From a bacterium 336/3 (lineage in GTDB: Bacteria; Bacteroidota; Bacteroidia; Cytophagales; Thermonemataceae): DNA of 43,110 bases. The notes below the pieces were generated by a model. It did no database searches. It saw only the letters and a list, made by a program, of their open reading frames with translations, and was not told the origin of the DNA. The stretch is from NCBI GenBank assembly GCA_001281695.1, contig LJIE01000007.1:1-43110 (forward strand), in the 5' to 3' direction. Shown piece by piece: positions 17,222 to 24,443 of this stretch (its first letter is position 1; the number at the start of each line of letters is the position of its first letter). Made by a program: the position numbers and the translations under genes.

Positions 17222-17809
17222 ATGAAAATCGGATATGCAAGAGTTTCCACTCAAGACCAAAACCTCAACCTGCAAACAGATGCTCTTAAACAAGCTGGTT
17301 GTGAAAAGATATTTGAAGAAAAAGTGTCTGGTGCCAAACAATCCAGACCTGAATTAGATAGAATGCTTGAACAACTCAGAAAAGGTGATGTTGTCATGGT
17401 TTACAAACTTGACAGATTGGGACGCTCCATCAAACATCTTTTAGAACTAGTGGAAGTTTTCAAAAATAAAGAAGTGGAATTGGTAAGTATTTCTGACAAT
17501 ATTGACACCTCCTCTATTCAGGGAAGGCTTGTTTTCAATATTTTTGCCTCTATTGCTGAATTTGAAAGAGATTTAATTAGAGAAAGGACGATGGCTGGGC
17601 TTCAGGCAGCCAGAAAAAGAGGAAGAATTGGAGGAAGACCCAAAGGACTTTCAGACAAAGCTCAAAGACTTGCCTTAGTTGCTGAGGCTCTTTACAAAGA
17701 AAATACTCTTTCAGTCAATGAAATTGCTAAAAATCTAGGAATCTCGAAAGCCACTCTTTACAAATATCTCAGATTTAGGGGAGTACAGATTGGAAATCCA
17801 AGTACTTAA
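17222..17809 (+). CDS. Serine recombinase of the resolvase/invertase family
   Basis: Starting at 17222 the protein has 195 residues. The N-terminal catalytic domain begins MKIGYARVSTQDQNLNLQ with Ser9 as nucleophile, then the conserved YKLDRLGRS and FASIAEFERDLIRERT. A short C-terminal DNA-binding domain carries a helix-turn-helix (SVNEIAKNLGISKATLYKYL). This is the Tn3-resolvase/Hin layout, and the size is right for a plasmid multimer resolvase or DNA invertase. It is next to the partition and replication genes, which suits dimer resolution. A 25-bp repeat starts 28 bp after its stop and recurs after the next gene, a possible recombination target. Confidence 0.92.
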   Translation: MKIGYARVSTQDQNLNLQTDALKQAGCEKIFEEKVSGAKQSRPELDRMLEQLRKGDVVMVYKLDRLGRSIKHLLELVEVFKNKEVELVSISDNIDTSSIQGRLVFNIFASIAEFERDLIRERTMAGLQAARKRGRIGGRPKGLSDKAQRLALVAEALYKENTLSVNEIAKNLGISKATLYKYLRFRGVQIGNPST

Positions 17810-17836
17810 TGATAAAAGTAGTGTCCTGAGAATTTT

Positions 17837-17861
17837 ACTTTGGACACTTTAACATCAAATC
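17837..17861 (+). repeat. 25-bp direct repeat, copy 1 (flanks the nuclease-like gene)
   Basis: The sequence from ACTTTGGACACTT to ATCAAATC recurs at 18634-18658 with one T/C difference. The two copies bracket the gene at 17885-18595. In this copy GGACAC (17842-17847) also pairs with GTGTCC at 17821-17826, giving a small dyad missing from copy 2. Confidence 0.85.
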
Positions 17862-17884
17862 CTTTTTTAAAAAATTAGAAGAGA

Positions 17885-18595
17885 ATGAAATTAATCACTT
17901 GGAATTGCCAAGGAGCTTTCAGAAAAAAAGCTGATATAATTCTTGTTCATGAACCAGATATTGTAGTAGTTCAAGAATGTGAAAACCCTGAAAAGTTAGT
18001 TTTTAACTCCAAAACACAAAAACCAAACGATTTTGTATGGTTTGGAGACAATCCACATAAAGGAGTTGGAATATTTTCATATAGTGATTTCAAGTTTGAG
18101 CCTCTTGAACATAACACAGACATCAAACAAATATTGCCTGTTTCAGTAAAAAATGAACAAATAGGTTTTACTCTTTTTGCAGTTTGGGCAAATCATCCCA
18201 ACGACTCAGATGGAAGATATGTAGAACAAGTTTGGAAAGCTGTCAATCATTATGAGGAGCTTCTATCAGAAGGGCAAGTCATCTTAACAGGAGATTTCAA
18301 TAGCAACAAAATCTGGGACAAAGAACATAAGAAAGGAAGCCACTCTGATGTAGTTAAAAAGTTAGCCGAAAAAAATATTTGGAGTGCTTATCACAAATAT
18401 TTAGAGCAAGGACAAGGAAAAGAAGAACATCCTACTTTTTTCTTACACCGAAATATGGAAAAACCCTACCATCTTGACTATTGTTTCACTTCAAAAGAGC
18501 TTTATGAGAAAATAAAAAGTGTAGAAGTTGGTACTCATGAAGATTGGACTGCCCACAGCGACCATACTCCTTTAATTGTTCATTTTGATTTGTGA
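17885..18595 (+). CDS. Endonuclease/exonuclease/phosphatase (DNase I-like) family protein
   Basis: The 236-residue protein shows the family's metal and catalytic pattern: Asn7 in ITWNCQG, Glu31 in VVQECEN, the Asp-Asn pair in TGDFNSN, and the terminal His pair in HSDHTPLIVHF. There is no signal peptide. Family members cut nucleic acids or phosphodiester and phosphate bonds (DNase I, exonuclease III, sphingomyelinase, inositol phosphatase). This short cytosolic form is most like uncharacterised plasmid and genomic copies, and DNA or RNA as substrate is a guess. It sits between the recombinase and partition genes, flanked by a 25-bp direct repeat, which suggests it entered or can leave as a unit. 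Confidence 0.85.
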   Translation: MKLITWNCQGAFRKKADIILVHEPDIVVVQECENPEKLVFNSKTQKPNDFVWFGDNPHKGVGIFSYSDFKFEPLEHNTDIKQILPVSVKNEQIGFTLFAVWANHPNDSDGRYVEQVWKAVNHYEELLSEGQVILTGDFNSNKIWDKEHKKGSHSDVVKKLAEKNIWSAYHKYLEQGQGKEEHPTFFLHRNMEKPYHLDYCFTSKELYEKIKSVEVGTHEDWTAHSDHTPLIVHFDL

Positions 18596-18633
18596 GGTTT
18601 TATTTCTCATCTTTCTACATCACAAAAAACTAA

Positions 18634-18658
18634 ACTTTGGACACTTCAACATCAAATC
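18634..18658 (+). repeat. 25-bp direct repeat, copy 2
   Basis: Matches 17837-17861 in 24 of 25 positions, starting 39 bp after the nuclease-like gene's stop. The copies stand 797 bp apart in the same orientation. Confidence 0.85.
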
Positions 18659-18812
18659 AATTAAATGTTATAACATTTAATTTTTAAAATTTATACAATT
18701 TTTACACAAAACTTACATGCCATTTTTTATATAAAAACTATTCTATTGCAATTATTCAAACAAAATAATCTCATTTTTATTCAAAAAAATTATTTTATTA
18801 CACCAACTCAAA

Positions 18813-18829
18813 ATCAGGGATTCCCTGAT
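18813..18829. promoter_or_regulatory. Perfect palindrome ATCAGGGA-T-TCCCTGAT
   Basis: Eight-base arms around one central T, in an AT-rich gap 42 bp before the GYF_2 gene. It has the size of an operator or a parS-type partition site, and the par genes begin 0.9 kb downstream. I saw no second copy elsewhere by eye. Confidence 0.4.
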
Positions 18830-18870
18830 GCGTAGAAATTTTTTCTTGCTTAGATTGCTAAGAAAAAAAC

Positions 18871-19533
18871 ATGAAGAAATACTTTACTCATAATGGCTCA
18901 AACGCTGAGGGTCCTTTTAGCTTAGAGGAACTCAAGCTAAAAGATTTTCATAAAGATACTCCTATTTGGTATGAGGGTTTATCCAAATGGGCTTGTGCCT
19001 CTAATATAAAAGAACTCAACGATTTTTTAGAACTTCCCTCCCTTCCTATTCACAAAAAAAGCTCAAAAACTTCAGAAAGAAATGGAAGTTTCATAGGTTT
19101 ATCTATTTTACTCATTGCTCTTGTAGTTCTTGTTGCTGTTTTATACAATCATAACCAAGGAACAAAGCAAAAAAGTATCGCTCTACAAGGTCAGGTGGCT
19201 ACTTATGAAGAGAAAGTAATGGATATACAAGAACAAGAAGGTGATGAACCTTCCAAATTTTTGAAACTAACATGGACTTCTGAACAAAATTTTTGGGGTG
19301 ATAAAATAAGAATTACAGGAGCTATCTACAATACTGCCCAAGTAGCCACTTATAAAGATGTGGTTATCAAAGTGTATTATTACACCAAAACAGAAACCTT
19401 GCTAAAAGAAGAAAATTATACCATTTATGATTTTTTTAAAGCCAACTCTTCTAAAGATTTTCTTCTTAAAGTTAGGAATTATCAAGATGCACAATCTCTC
19501 CAATTAGAAATTGTTTCTGCTTTACCAAACTGA
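18871..19533 (+). CDS. GYF_2 (DUF4339) domain membrane protein
   Basis: Residues 3-55 (YFTHNGSNAEGPFSLEEL, then IWYEGLSKWACASNI) form the GYF_2 domain, a small module that binds proline-rich peptides and often precedes membrane segments. One transmembrane helix lies at about 72-92 (FIGLSILLIALVVLVAVLY). A coiled stretch follows, then a C-terminal beta-rich domain (ITGAIYNTAQVATYKDVVIK) resembling FxLYD-type domains. It is likely anchored in the inner membrane with the GYF domain inside and the C-terminus outside. Its role on a plasmid is unclear. It is in line with, but about 195 bp from, the parA gene, so it probably has its own promoter. Confidence 0.78.
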   Translation: MKKYFTHNGSNAEGPFSLEELKLKDFHKDTPIWYEGLSKWACASNIKELNDFLELPSLPIHKKSSKTSERNGSFIGLSILLIALVVLVAVLYNHNQGTKQKSIALQGQVATYEEKVMDIQEQEGDEPSKFLKLTWTSEQNFWGDKIRITGAIYNTAQVATYKDVVIKVYYYTKTETLLKEENYTIYDFFKANSSKDFLLKVRNYQDAQSLQLEIVSALPN

Positions 19534-19699
19534 TAAATGTATTTGTCATCTTTATGTTAATCCTCAACTACAAGGATTAAAGGGTTTTAAAAAACAGTTT
19601 CCTTCTTTATTAGGATAATTAAAAGTATATTAGTGAAGTATTTTTATAAATTTCAAGCTATTTTTTATATAAAAGTAGCCTGAAAACGCTTTTTGTATG

Positions 19700-19707
19700 T
19701 ATATTTG
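19700..19707 (+). promoter_or_regulatory. -7 box TATATTTG of the parAB operon
   Basis: TATATTTG 22 bp before ATG 19729. It falls inside the longer reading from 19693, so 19729 is the better start. The identical octamer fronts the recombinase gene. Confidence 0.55.
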
Positions 19708-19728
19708 CGTACAATCATCCATAGCCGT

Positions 19729-20472
19729 ATGAAGATAATTTCTATTATCAACCACAAAGGAGGCGTAGGCAAGACGACTTCAACACTCAATTTGGGCAAA
19801 GCACTCTCTATTCTCAAAAAAAAAGTTTTATTGATAGATTTAGACCCACAAGCCAATTTATCTTTGATATGTAGCACTCATTTGGATAAAAAAAGCCAAA
19901 CCATTACAGAGTCTATCGTAGACGAAAAGCCTCTGAAACCTGTTAAAGTGTCTGAAAATATGGATGTGGTGGTTTCAGAACTTGATTTAGCTTTTGCAGA
20001 AGCGAAAATATCAGGAAAATTAGATAGTTTTTTCAAATTGGATAAAGCCATCAAAAAACTCAATGCAAAATATGATTATATTTTAATAGATTGCCCTCCA
20101 AGTGTAGGGATACTGACATCCAATGCCATTATTGCAAGTACAGATATACTCATACCTGTACAAGCTCAGTTTTTGGCAGCCAACGGACTTGGCGAGATTA
20201 TCAATCTTATCCAAGAAGTCGATAGTAATTTGGGTAAAAAAACGAATATTTTAGGTATTCTGATGACACAGACTCGTCATACAGTCATGTCGAAAGCCTC
20301 TGTGGAAACTGTTACTAACAAACATAAGAGCAAGGTATTCAAAACACATATCAGAGAAAATGTAACATTACAAGAGTCTTCGGCTTTGCGTCAGGATATT
20401 TTCACATACAACAAAGCTTCAAATGGAGCAGAAGATTATTTAAGTTTAGCCAACGAAATTTTAAGTATATGA
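19729..20472 (+). CDS. parA: ParA-type partition ATPase
   Basis: With the start at 19729 the protein has 247 residues: MKIISIINHKGGVGKTTST, with the deviant Walker A KGGVGKT at 10-16. Walker A' is LLIDLDPQANLSL and Walker B is YDYILIDCPPSVG. It lacks the N-terminal helix-turn-helix of type Ia ParA, so it belongs to the short type Ib / Soj-like class. It moves plasmid copies along the nucleoid together with a ParB partner. The next gene overlaps by 4 bases (ATGA), standard for parAB. The short class normally leaves autoregulation to ParB, so a binding site near 19.7 kb or the palindrome at 18813 could be involved. Confidence 0.93.
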   Translation: MKIISIINHKGGVGKTTSTLNLGKALSILKKKVLLIDLDPQANLSLICSTHLDKKSQTITESIVDEKPLKPVKVSENMDVVVSELDLAFAEAKISGKLDSFFKLDKAIKKLNAKYDYILIDCPPSVGILTSNAIIASTDILIPVQAQFLAANGLGEIINLIQEVDSNLGKKTNILGILMTQTRHTVMSKASVETVTNKHKSKVFKTHIRENVTLQESSALRQDIFTYNKASNGAEDYLSLANEILSI

Positions 20473-21314
20473 GTAAGAAAAAAAGTTTGCTTTCGGGCTT
20501 TCTAAACGAAATTGTAGAACAGCAATCAGCCATAGAAAAAGAGAAGGAGATAACCATACTCGATGAACTCAAAATATTTATCAGAAGCCTTACCAAAGAA
20601 GAATATGAGCAACTGGAAGCCAATTTGATAGCTGAGGGTTGCCGAGATAACCTCATTGTTTGGAACAATGGCAAACAATTGATTCTTATAGATGGACACA
20701 ACCGATACGATATTTGTACCAAACATAATATTGCTTACAAAACTACCGAAAAGCAATTTGATAATCTGGAGCAAGTAAAAGACTGGATGATTGCCAATCA
20801 GTTGGGTAAGAGGAATTTAAGTGAAGAAGAAAAAAAATATCTGAGAGGCTTACAATACAAGAGAGAAAAGAAAAAAGTAGGCGAAAATCAACATACTGGA
20901 GGAGTGGACAATTTGTCCACCCCTAAAAAAACTATCGAAAAACTGGCTGAAATGCACAAAGTTTCAGCAAAAACGATACAGAGAGATGAGAAATTTGCAT
21001 TGGGTATTGATAAAATAGCCAACAACAATGCTGAAATAAAACAAAAGATTTTAAACAAAAGTGTCAAAGTCCCTCAGGAGCTTATTCAAAAGATTGCGGA
21101 AAACGATTATGATAAAAAAGCAGTCGAAAATCTGAGAAAAGCCATTTTGAAACAAGACACAATTAAAGTAAAAGAAATTTCTCAAAATCTTTTAAATATC
21201 CCATCTGAGGTTGTAGTAGATGAAGCAAGTAGTATGAAGAAAGAAATTGTAGAGAAACTAAAAAGCGTCCATGATATAAAAGTGCTTCAGAAAATTGCTA
21301 AAATTTTGAGCTAA
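20469..21314 (+). CDS. ParB-like partition protein
   Basis: This 281-residue protein is translationally coupled to ParA. Residues about 30-100 form a ParB/Srx N-terminal fold (LIAEGCRDNLIVWNNGKQ, then LIDGHNRYDIC). The middle (about 150-175) holds a helix-turn-helix (KLAEMHKVSAKTIQRDEKFA), and the C-terminus is a long helical, charged tail. Chromosomal ParB carries a GERRxRA CTP-binding box; here the matching stretch reads DGHNRY, so classic CTP-clamp loading is doubtful. Proteins with this DGHxRY form commonly follow ParA on Bacteroidota plasmids. It should bind a nearby centromere, which I cannot pin down with certainty. The first iteron lies 37 bp past its stop. Confidence 0.85.
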   Translation: MSKKKSLLSGFLNEIVEQQSAIEKEKEITILDELKIFIRSLTKEEYEQLEANLIAEGCRDNLIVWNNGKQLILIDGHNRYDICTKHNIAYKTTEKQFDNLEQVKDWMIANQLGKRNLSEEEKKYLRGLQYKREKKKVGENQHTGGVDNLSTPKKTIEKLAEMHKVSAKTIQRDEKFALGIDKIANNNAEIKQKILNKSVKVPQELIQKIAENDYDKKAVENLRKAILKQDTIKVKEISQNLLNIPSEVVVDEASSMKKEIVEKLKSVHDIKVLQKIAKILS

Positions 21315-21351
21315 TACAAAAAATTAAAAATCAGGAATTTACATATTTAAT

Positions 21352-21795
21352 TACGACAAAAACTCAGCTTAAGCCTAAGAAATATTTTGTAAATTAAACA
21401 TGTGATTAAAAAGTGGCTAAATTTATGAGTTTAGCCACTTTTTAAATATTTATAGCTTTATAATCAATTTAAAAACAAGTATTTATATGTGTAACTACGA
21501 CAAAAACTCAGACAAAAATTGATGCAGTTTATCAAAAAAAGATTACTATTTATTTTTGATTTTCAACCTTTTAAATTTATAACTACGACAAAAACTCAGA
21601 CAAAACAGAAGTTTTTTGTAATTACTCAAAATCAAATATTGAAATATCTGTTAAACCTATAAATAAATGATAATGAATTATTTGAGATATTAATTACGAC
21701 AAAAACTCAGGCAAGCAGTATAAAATATTTGCTAATATTTAGTCTAACTATTTGATTTGTAATTTTTTAAATAATAAACTACGACAAAAACTCAA
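21352..21795 (+). repeat. Five dispersed iterons
   Basis: TACGACAAAAACTCAG starts at 21352, 21496, 21584, 21695 and 21780, spaced 144, 88, 111 and 85 bp. The last copy ends CTCAA instead of CTCAG. The wide spacing is unlike the tandem block downstream, so these may act in copy-number control (Rep titration or handcuffing) rather than opening. Confidence 0.93.
21408..21443 (+). terminator. Terminator of the parAB operon
   Basis: A 14-bp perfect stem (AAAAAGTGGCTAAA / TTTAGCCACTTTTT) with an 8-base loop and A/T flanks, which could stop transcription in both directions. It lies after the first iteron, so parAB transcripts cross that one only. Confidence 0.75.
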
Positions 21796-21797
21796 GG

Positions 21798-21806
21798 TTA
21801 TCCACA
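21798..21806 (+). promoter_or_regulatory. DnaA box 1
   Basis: TTATCCACA, a perfect consensus DnaA box, exactly 2 bp after the variant iteron ending at 21795. Confidence 0.85.
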
Positions 21807-21975
21807 AATAATAAAATCAAAAATACTTTTTTAAAAAATCTTCACAATATTTGTATTATTTGTAATATATATTTGTTTATATTTGTAGCCTCCTTTAAAT
21901 AAAAAACGTATCATATATAAATAAAAGATTTACAGTTTCTTATGTAATAATTTTGAGTATATAAATTTTACTAAT
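21807..21975. other. AT-rich candidate unwinding region
   Basis: About 170 bp of nearly pure A/T between the first DnaA box and the tandem iterons, the expected place for strand opening. It also contains two overlapping-register TATATTTG octamers (21868-21875, 21878-21885) that could be -7 boxes for a transcript through the iterons into rep. Confidence 0.6.
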
Positions 21976-22077
21976 TACGACAAAAACTCAGCTAACTACG
22001 ACAAAAACTCAGCTAAACTACGACAAAAACTCAGCTAATTACGACAAAAACTCAGAGCGACTACGACAAAAACTCAA
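21976..22077 (+). repeat. Five tandem iterons at 21/22-bp pitch
   Basis: TACGACAAAAACTCAG starts at 21976, 21997, 22019, 22040 and 22062, alternating 21 and 22 bp, i.e. two helical turns, so Rep monomers would bind on one face. The last copy again ends CTCAA. Spacers are 5-6 bases (CTAAC, CTAAAC, CTAAT, AGCGAC). Confidence 0.95.
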
Positions 22078-22079
22078 GA

Positions 22080-22088
22080 TTATCCACA
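22080..22088 (+). promoter_or_regulatory. DnaA box 2
   Basis: TTATCCACA, perfect consensus, exactly 2 bp after the last tandem iteron, repeating the layout at 21780-21806. Confidence 0.85.
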
Positions 22089-22128
22089 TCTCCAAAATAC
22101 AAGAAAATTATAGAAAGAGAGACAATCT

Positions 22129-22158
22129 ATTACGACATAAATTTTGATTTGTCGTAAT
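22129..22158. promoter_or_regulatory. Inverted half-iteron operator of rep
   Basis: ATTACGACA and TGTCGTAAT form a perfect 9-bp inverted repeat with a 12-bp spacer, 38 bp before the rep ATG. Each arm contains TACGACA, the first seven bases of the iteron. In iteron plasmids Rep dimers bind such inverted half-sites to repress rep while monomers bind iterons. Confidence 0.8.
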
Positions 22159-22196
22159 TATTTTCTATTTTTCAAAAAAATAAGGATAGTTGAGAG

Positions 22197-23102
22197 ATGG
22201 CAAAGAACATTATTTATCAGGCAAATGCAATCACACAAGCCCGTTATGAGCTTTCAGCCTTACAAAAAAATATTCTGTATTTGGTAATGGCTCAGATAAA
22301 GAAAGATGATGCTGTGGATAAGAAATATAGAGTTTCAGTAGTTGATATGGAGCGTATTTTGGATAATCAAATTAGACCAGATGATATTCGGAAAGCAACG
22401 GCTAGTCTTGTTACGAAACTCATAGAAGTAGAAAATCCTGATGGAGAAGCAGGTTTTTTGCAGATGACTTTTTTTAGTTCTGTTTCCTATATTCAAAAAT
22501 CAAGAACTATTGAGCTTGAGATTTCCCAAAGACTTAAACCTTATCTTTTTGACCTCAAAGAAAAGTTTACCACTTTTCAGTTGGATATGGCTTTAACTGT
22601 AAAGAGTAAGTACTCCAAAAGGCTCTATGAAATGCTTTCCCAGTACAAAGATACCAAAAAGATGTTTATTAAGGTTGAAGACCTTAAATACAAACTTTTT
22701 ATTTTAGATGAAAAAGGAGGGGATAGTTATCCCAATTGGGCAGATTTTGAAAAAAGAATACTTAAAACGGCTCAAAAAGAGTTGGATGAGTATACTGACA
22801 TTGCCTTCAGTTACAAAACCAAGAAAACAGGAAGAAAAGTGACTTCTTTAGAGTTTTTTATCTCTAAAAGGCATGTCAAGGCTACAAGTTTAGTATTACC
22901 AGAAATTGAAATATTAGGTAAAGAACAACTTTTAGAAAGACTTACTTCGCAGTTTAAACTTCGTAAAGATCAATCTCTCAAAATCTTAGAACTTTACACA
23001 GAACAAGAAATTAACAAGCGTCTCTATGAGATTAATATCTTGGTTATCAACAAACAGATTTCAAGTGTAGGAGGGTATACTGCTAAAATTTTTGGTGTGT
23101 AA
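22197..23102 (+). CDS. Rep_3-family plasmid replication initiator
   Basis: The 301-residue protein has the two-winged-helix layout of Rep_3/RepB initiators (relatives of pPS10 RepA and R6K pi). The first domain spans about 5-130 (ITQARYELSALQKNILYLVM, near the N-terminus, is the signature). The second spans about 135-240 (SKYSKRLYEMLSQYKDTKKM). A helical tail follows. It binds the iterons as monomer and melts the origin with DnaA; dimers would bind the inverted operator just upstream. Length is normal. The gene stands alone and is followed by a convergent GreA-like gene. Its iterons are conserved to the base, so the protein is very probably active. Confidence 0.93.
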   Translation: MAKNIIYQANAITQARYELSALQKNILYLVMAQIKKDDAVDKKYRVSVVDMERILDNQIRPDDIRKATASLVTKLIEVENPDGEAGFLQMTFFSSVSYIQKSRTIELEISQRLKPYLFDLKEKFTTFQLDMALTVKSKYSKRLYEMLSQYKDTKKMFIKVEDLKYKLFILDEKGGDSYPNWADFEKRILKTAQKELDEYTDIAFSYKTKKTGRKVTSLEFFISKRHVKATSLVLPEIEILGKEQLLERLTSQFKLRKDQSLKILELYTEQEINKRLYEINILVINKQISSVGGYTAKIFGV

Positions 23103-23138
23103 TTTGTGTTTATCTGAAAATGGAAGAAGGTCTTTTTC

Positions 23139-23585
23139 TCAAAAAACTTCTTCTACAATATAATTTTTTTGGTTGAATGAAAAACTATCTCCAATTAATT
23201 TATATAGAAGTTCTTTCCCAATGGGAGAATCAGGAGAAATGATAAAGAAAGTTGCATGTTCAATTTTCAATTGCCCCAATCCAATACTAATGAAAAATAT
23301 TCCTTGATTGGTTTTGACGATAGAACCCAGACCTATTTTAGTATGTGTTTTATGGGTGTCAATACTAACCAAGATATTTTCTAAAGCTTGTGTTTCCAAA
23401 AGTCTTTTTTTGTTTGAATCAATTTCTATCTGCATCATGGCTCTAGTGGTTTCATATTTATCCCCAGCACTACTTTTGGTATCATCTCTAGATGCTTCTT
23501 GAGCCAATTCTATATTATTTTCCAAAATAGTTTTCTTGTTCTGTAACAGTTCAAGGCACTTTTCTATCAGTATTTCTTTTGTCAT
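23139..23585 (-). CDS. GreA/GreB-like protein
   Basis: With the start at 23585 (MTKEILIEKCLELLQNKKTI) the protein has 148 residues; a start at 23660 would add 25. The N-terminal half is a helical hairpin (residues 1-70, coiled-coil-like). The C-terminal half is a small beta domain (GSIVKTNQGIFFISIGLG, then SPIGKELLYKLIGDSFSF), close to the FKBP-like domain of transcript cleavage factors, where SPIGxAL is typical. The acidic tip pair of true GreA is not evident, so it may bind RNA polymerase without stimulating cleavage. Such short paralogues are often misnamed 3-oxoacyl-ACP synthase in Bacteroidota. It converges with rep. Confidence 0.7.
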   Translation of the reverse strand: MTKEILIEKCLELLQNKKTILENNIELAQEASRDDTKSSAGDKYETTRAMMQIEIDSNKKRLLETQALENILVSIDTHKTHTKIGLGSIVKTNQGIFFISIGLGQLKIEHATFFIISPDSPIGKELLYKLIGDSFSFNQKNYIVEEVF

Positions 23586-23738
23586 GATTTTTTTGTTATC
23601 TATTTTCTTGAAGGCATTCATTAAGTTTGCAAGATTACTTTTTTGCAAAACCTGAATCACAATAGAAGCAAATTTATCAGATTTGATAATATTATCCCAA
23701 GTTTTTTCTGTGGCTACAACAATATAAAAAACTTTTAA

Positions 23739-23906
23739 TTATAAGAAAGCATTTATTACTTTTTCGTAAAATTCATCTTAAATAGCTTGTGAATGAATTT
23801 TAGTTGTATCGAAAACTGGAATTTCAAAGTCATCTTGACTTATCAAAGAAAAAAAAGGCATCAGGCTTTCAATAACATTGCTATTTTTGTTATTGCCATC
23901 AATAAA
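23739..23906 (-). pseudogene. Unidentified decayed coding fragment
   Basis: On the minus strand one frame reads FIDGNNKNSNVIESLM, then PFFSLISQDDFEIPVF and DTTKIHSQAI, a TAA at 23778-23780, then DEFYEKVINAFL and a stop. The composition is protein-like but there is no start codon and the family is not recognised. Probably the 3' part of a lost gene. Confidence 0.35.
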
Positions 23907-23975
23907 TTATGTTAGACAGACTCATATTATAATTTTATACAAATGCATCAACATTTATTAATTGCTCAAATATCT

Positions 23976-24150
23976 CTATTTACAAAATCTTAGTGAGTCT
24001 TGAAGTTTTTGTGATAAAATGTCTATTGGATTTTCGTTATACTTGTCAATATACTTTTGAGTTGCTGACCAACTTCTTAAATAACCTAATATTTCCGAAA
24101 GCGTCACGTGCTTTTTAATAAAAAACGCTCTTCGGTTTTCAAAGAACGTT
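23976..24150 (-). pseudogene. C-terminal relic of a SAM-dependent methyltransferase
   Basis: The minus-strand frame reads RRAFFIKKHVTLSEILGYLR then SWSATQKYIDKYNENPIDIL and ends with TAG at 23976-23978. The segment L-x-x-(L/I)LGYL-x-(S/T)WSA-x-Q-x-(Y/F) is highly characteristic of the C-terminus of UbiE-like class I methyltransferases (Methyltransf_11 group). The SAM-binding N-terminal two thirds is absent and no start codon exists. A hairpin at 24124-24150 lies within the same reading and may be chance. Confidence 0.65.
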
Positions 24151-24206
24151 TCTACTATATTTAAGATAATAAAAAAAATAAAATCACGTTATAATTTTTT
24201 TGACAA

Positions 24207-24236
24207 AATTGCGTAAGTTTAAAAAATTACGCAATT
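24207..24236. promoter_or_regulatory. Perfect 10-bp inverted repeat of unknown role
   Basis: AATTGCGTAA and TTACGCAATT with a 10-bp AT spacer. The GCGTAA core stands out in this AT-rich gap. There is no adjacent T-run on either side, so an operator or recombinase site is more likely than a terminator. The next gene starts 207 bp downstream. Confidence 0.4.
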
Positions 24237-24443
24237 AGTCTAAATTCTGCCAGCCTTTTTCAGGATGATATAAGTAAATAATAGGTTATTTTGTATTGTT
24301 TTAAGTATCGAAACGCAAATATTTATAAAAACATAGTTCTTATATAAAAATTTAAACGACTGTATTATTGAAAAGTGATTTTTTTACTTGTAACAAATTT
24401 ATTAAAGACAATACCTATTAAATAATTTTAAACTCATAAAAAC

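Larger units (their letters stand above)
21315..22196 (+). other. Replication origin (oriV) of iteron type
   Basis: This 882-bp gene-free stretch holds ten copies of a 16-bp iteron (TACGACAAAAACTCAG), two perfect DnaA boxes, a long AT-rich segment and an inverted half-iteron operator, directly before the initiator gene. These are the parts of a theta-type, Rep-controlled plasmid origin. All iterons point the same way, toward rep. Confidence 0.93.

Noticed and set aside
21352-22077. CRISPR-like array of short regular repeats
   Set aside because: Repeats are 16 bp with 5-6 bp or irregular 70-130 bp spacers, next to DnaA boxes and a Rep gene, with no cas genes. They are iterons.
24124-24150. 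Minus-strand terminator hairpin (AACGCTCTT with one mismatch, then T-run)
   Set aside because: It lies inside the continuous reading of the methyltransferase relic and no active minus-strand gene is upstream, so pairing may be chance.
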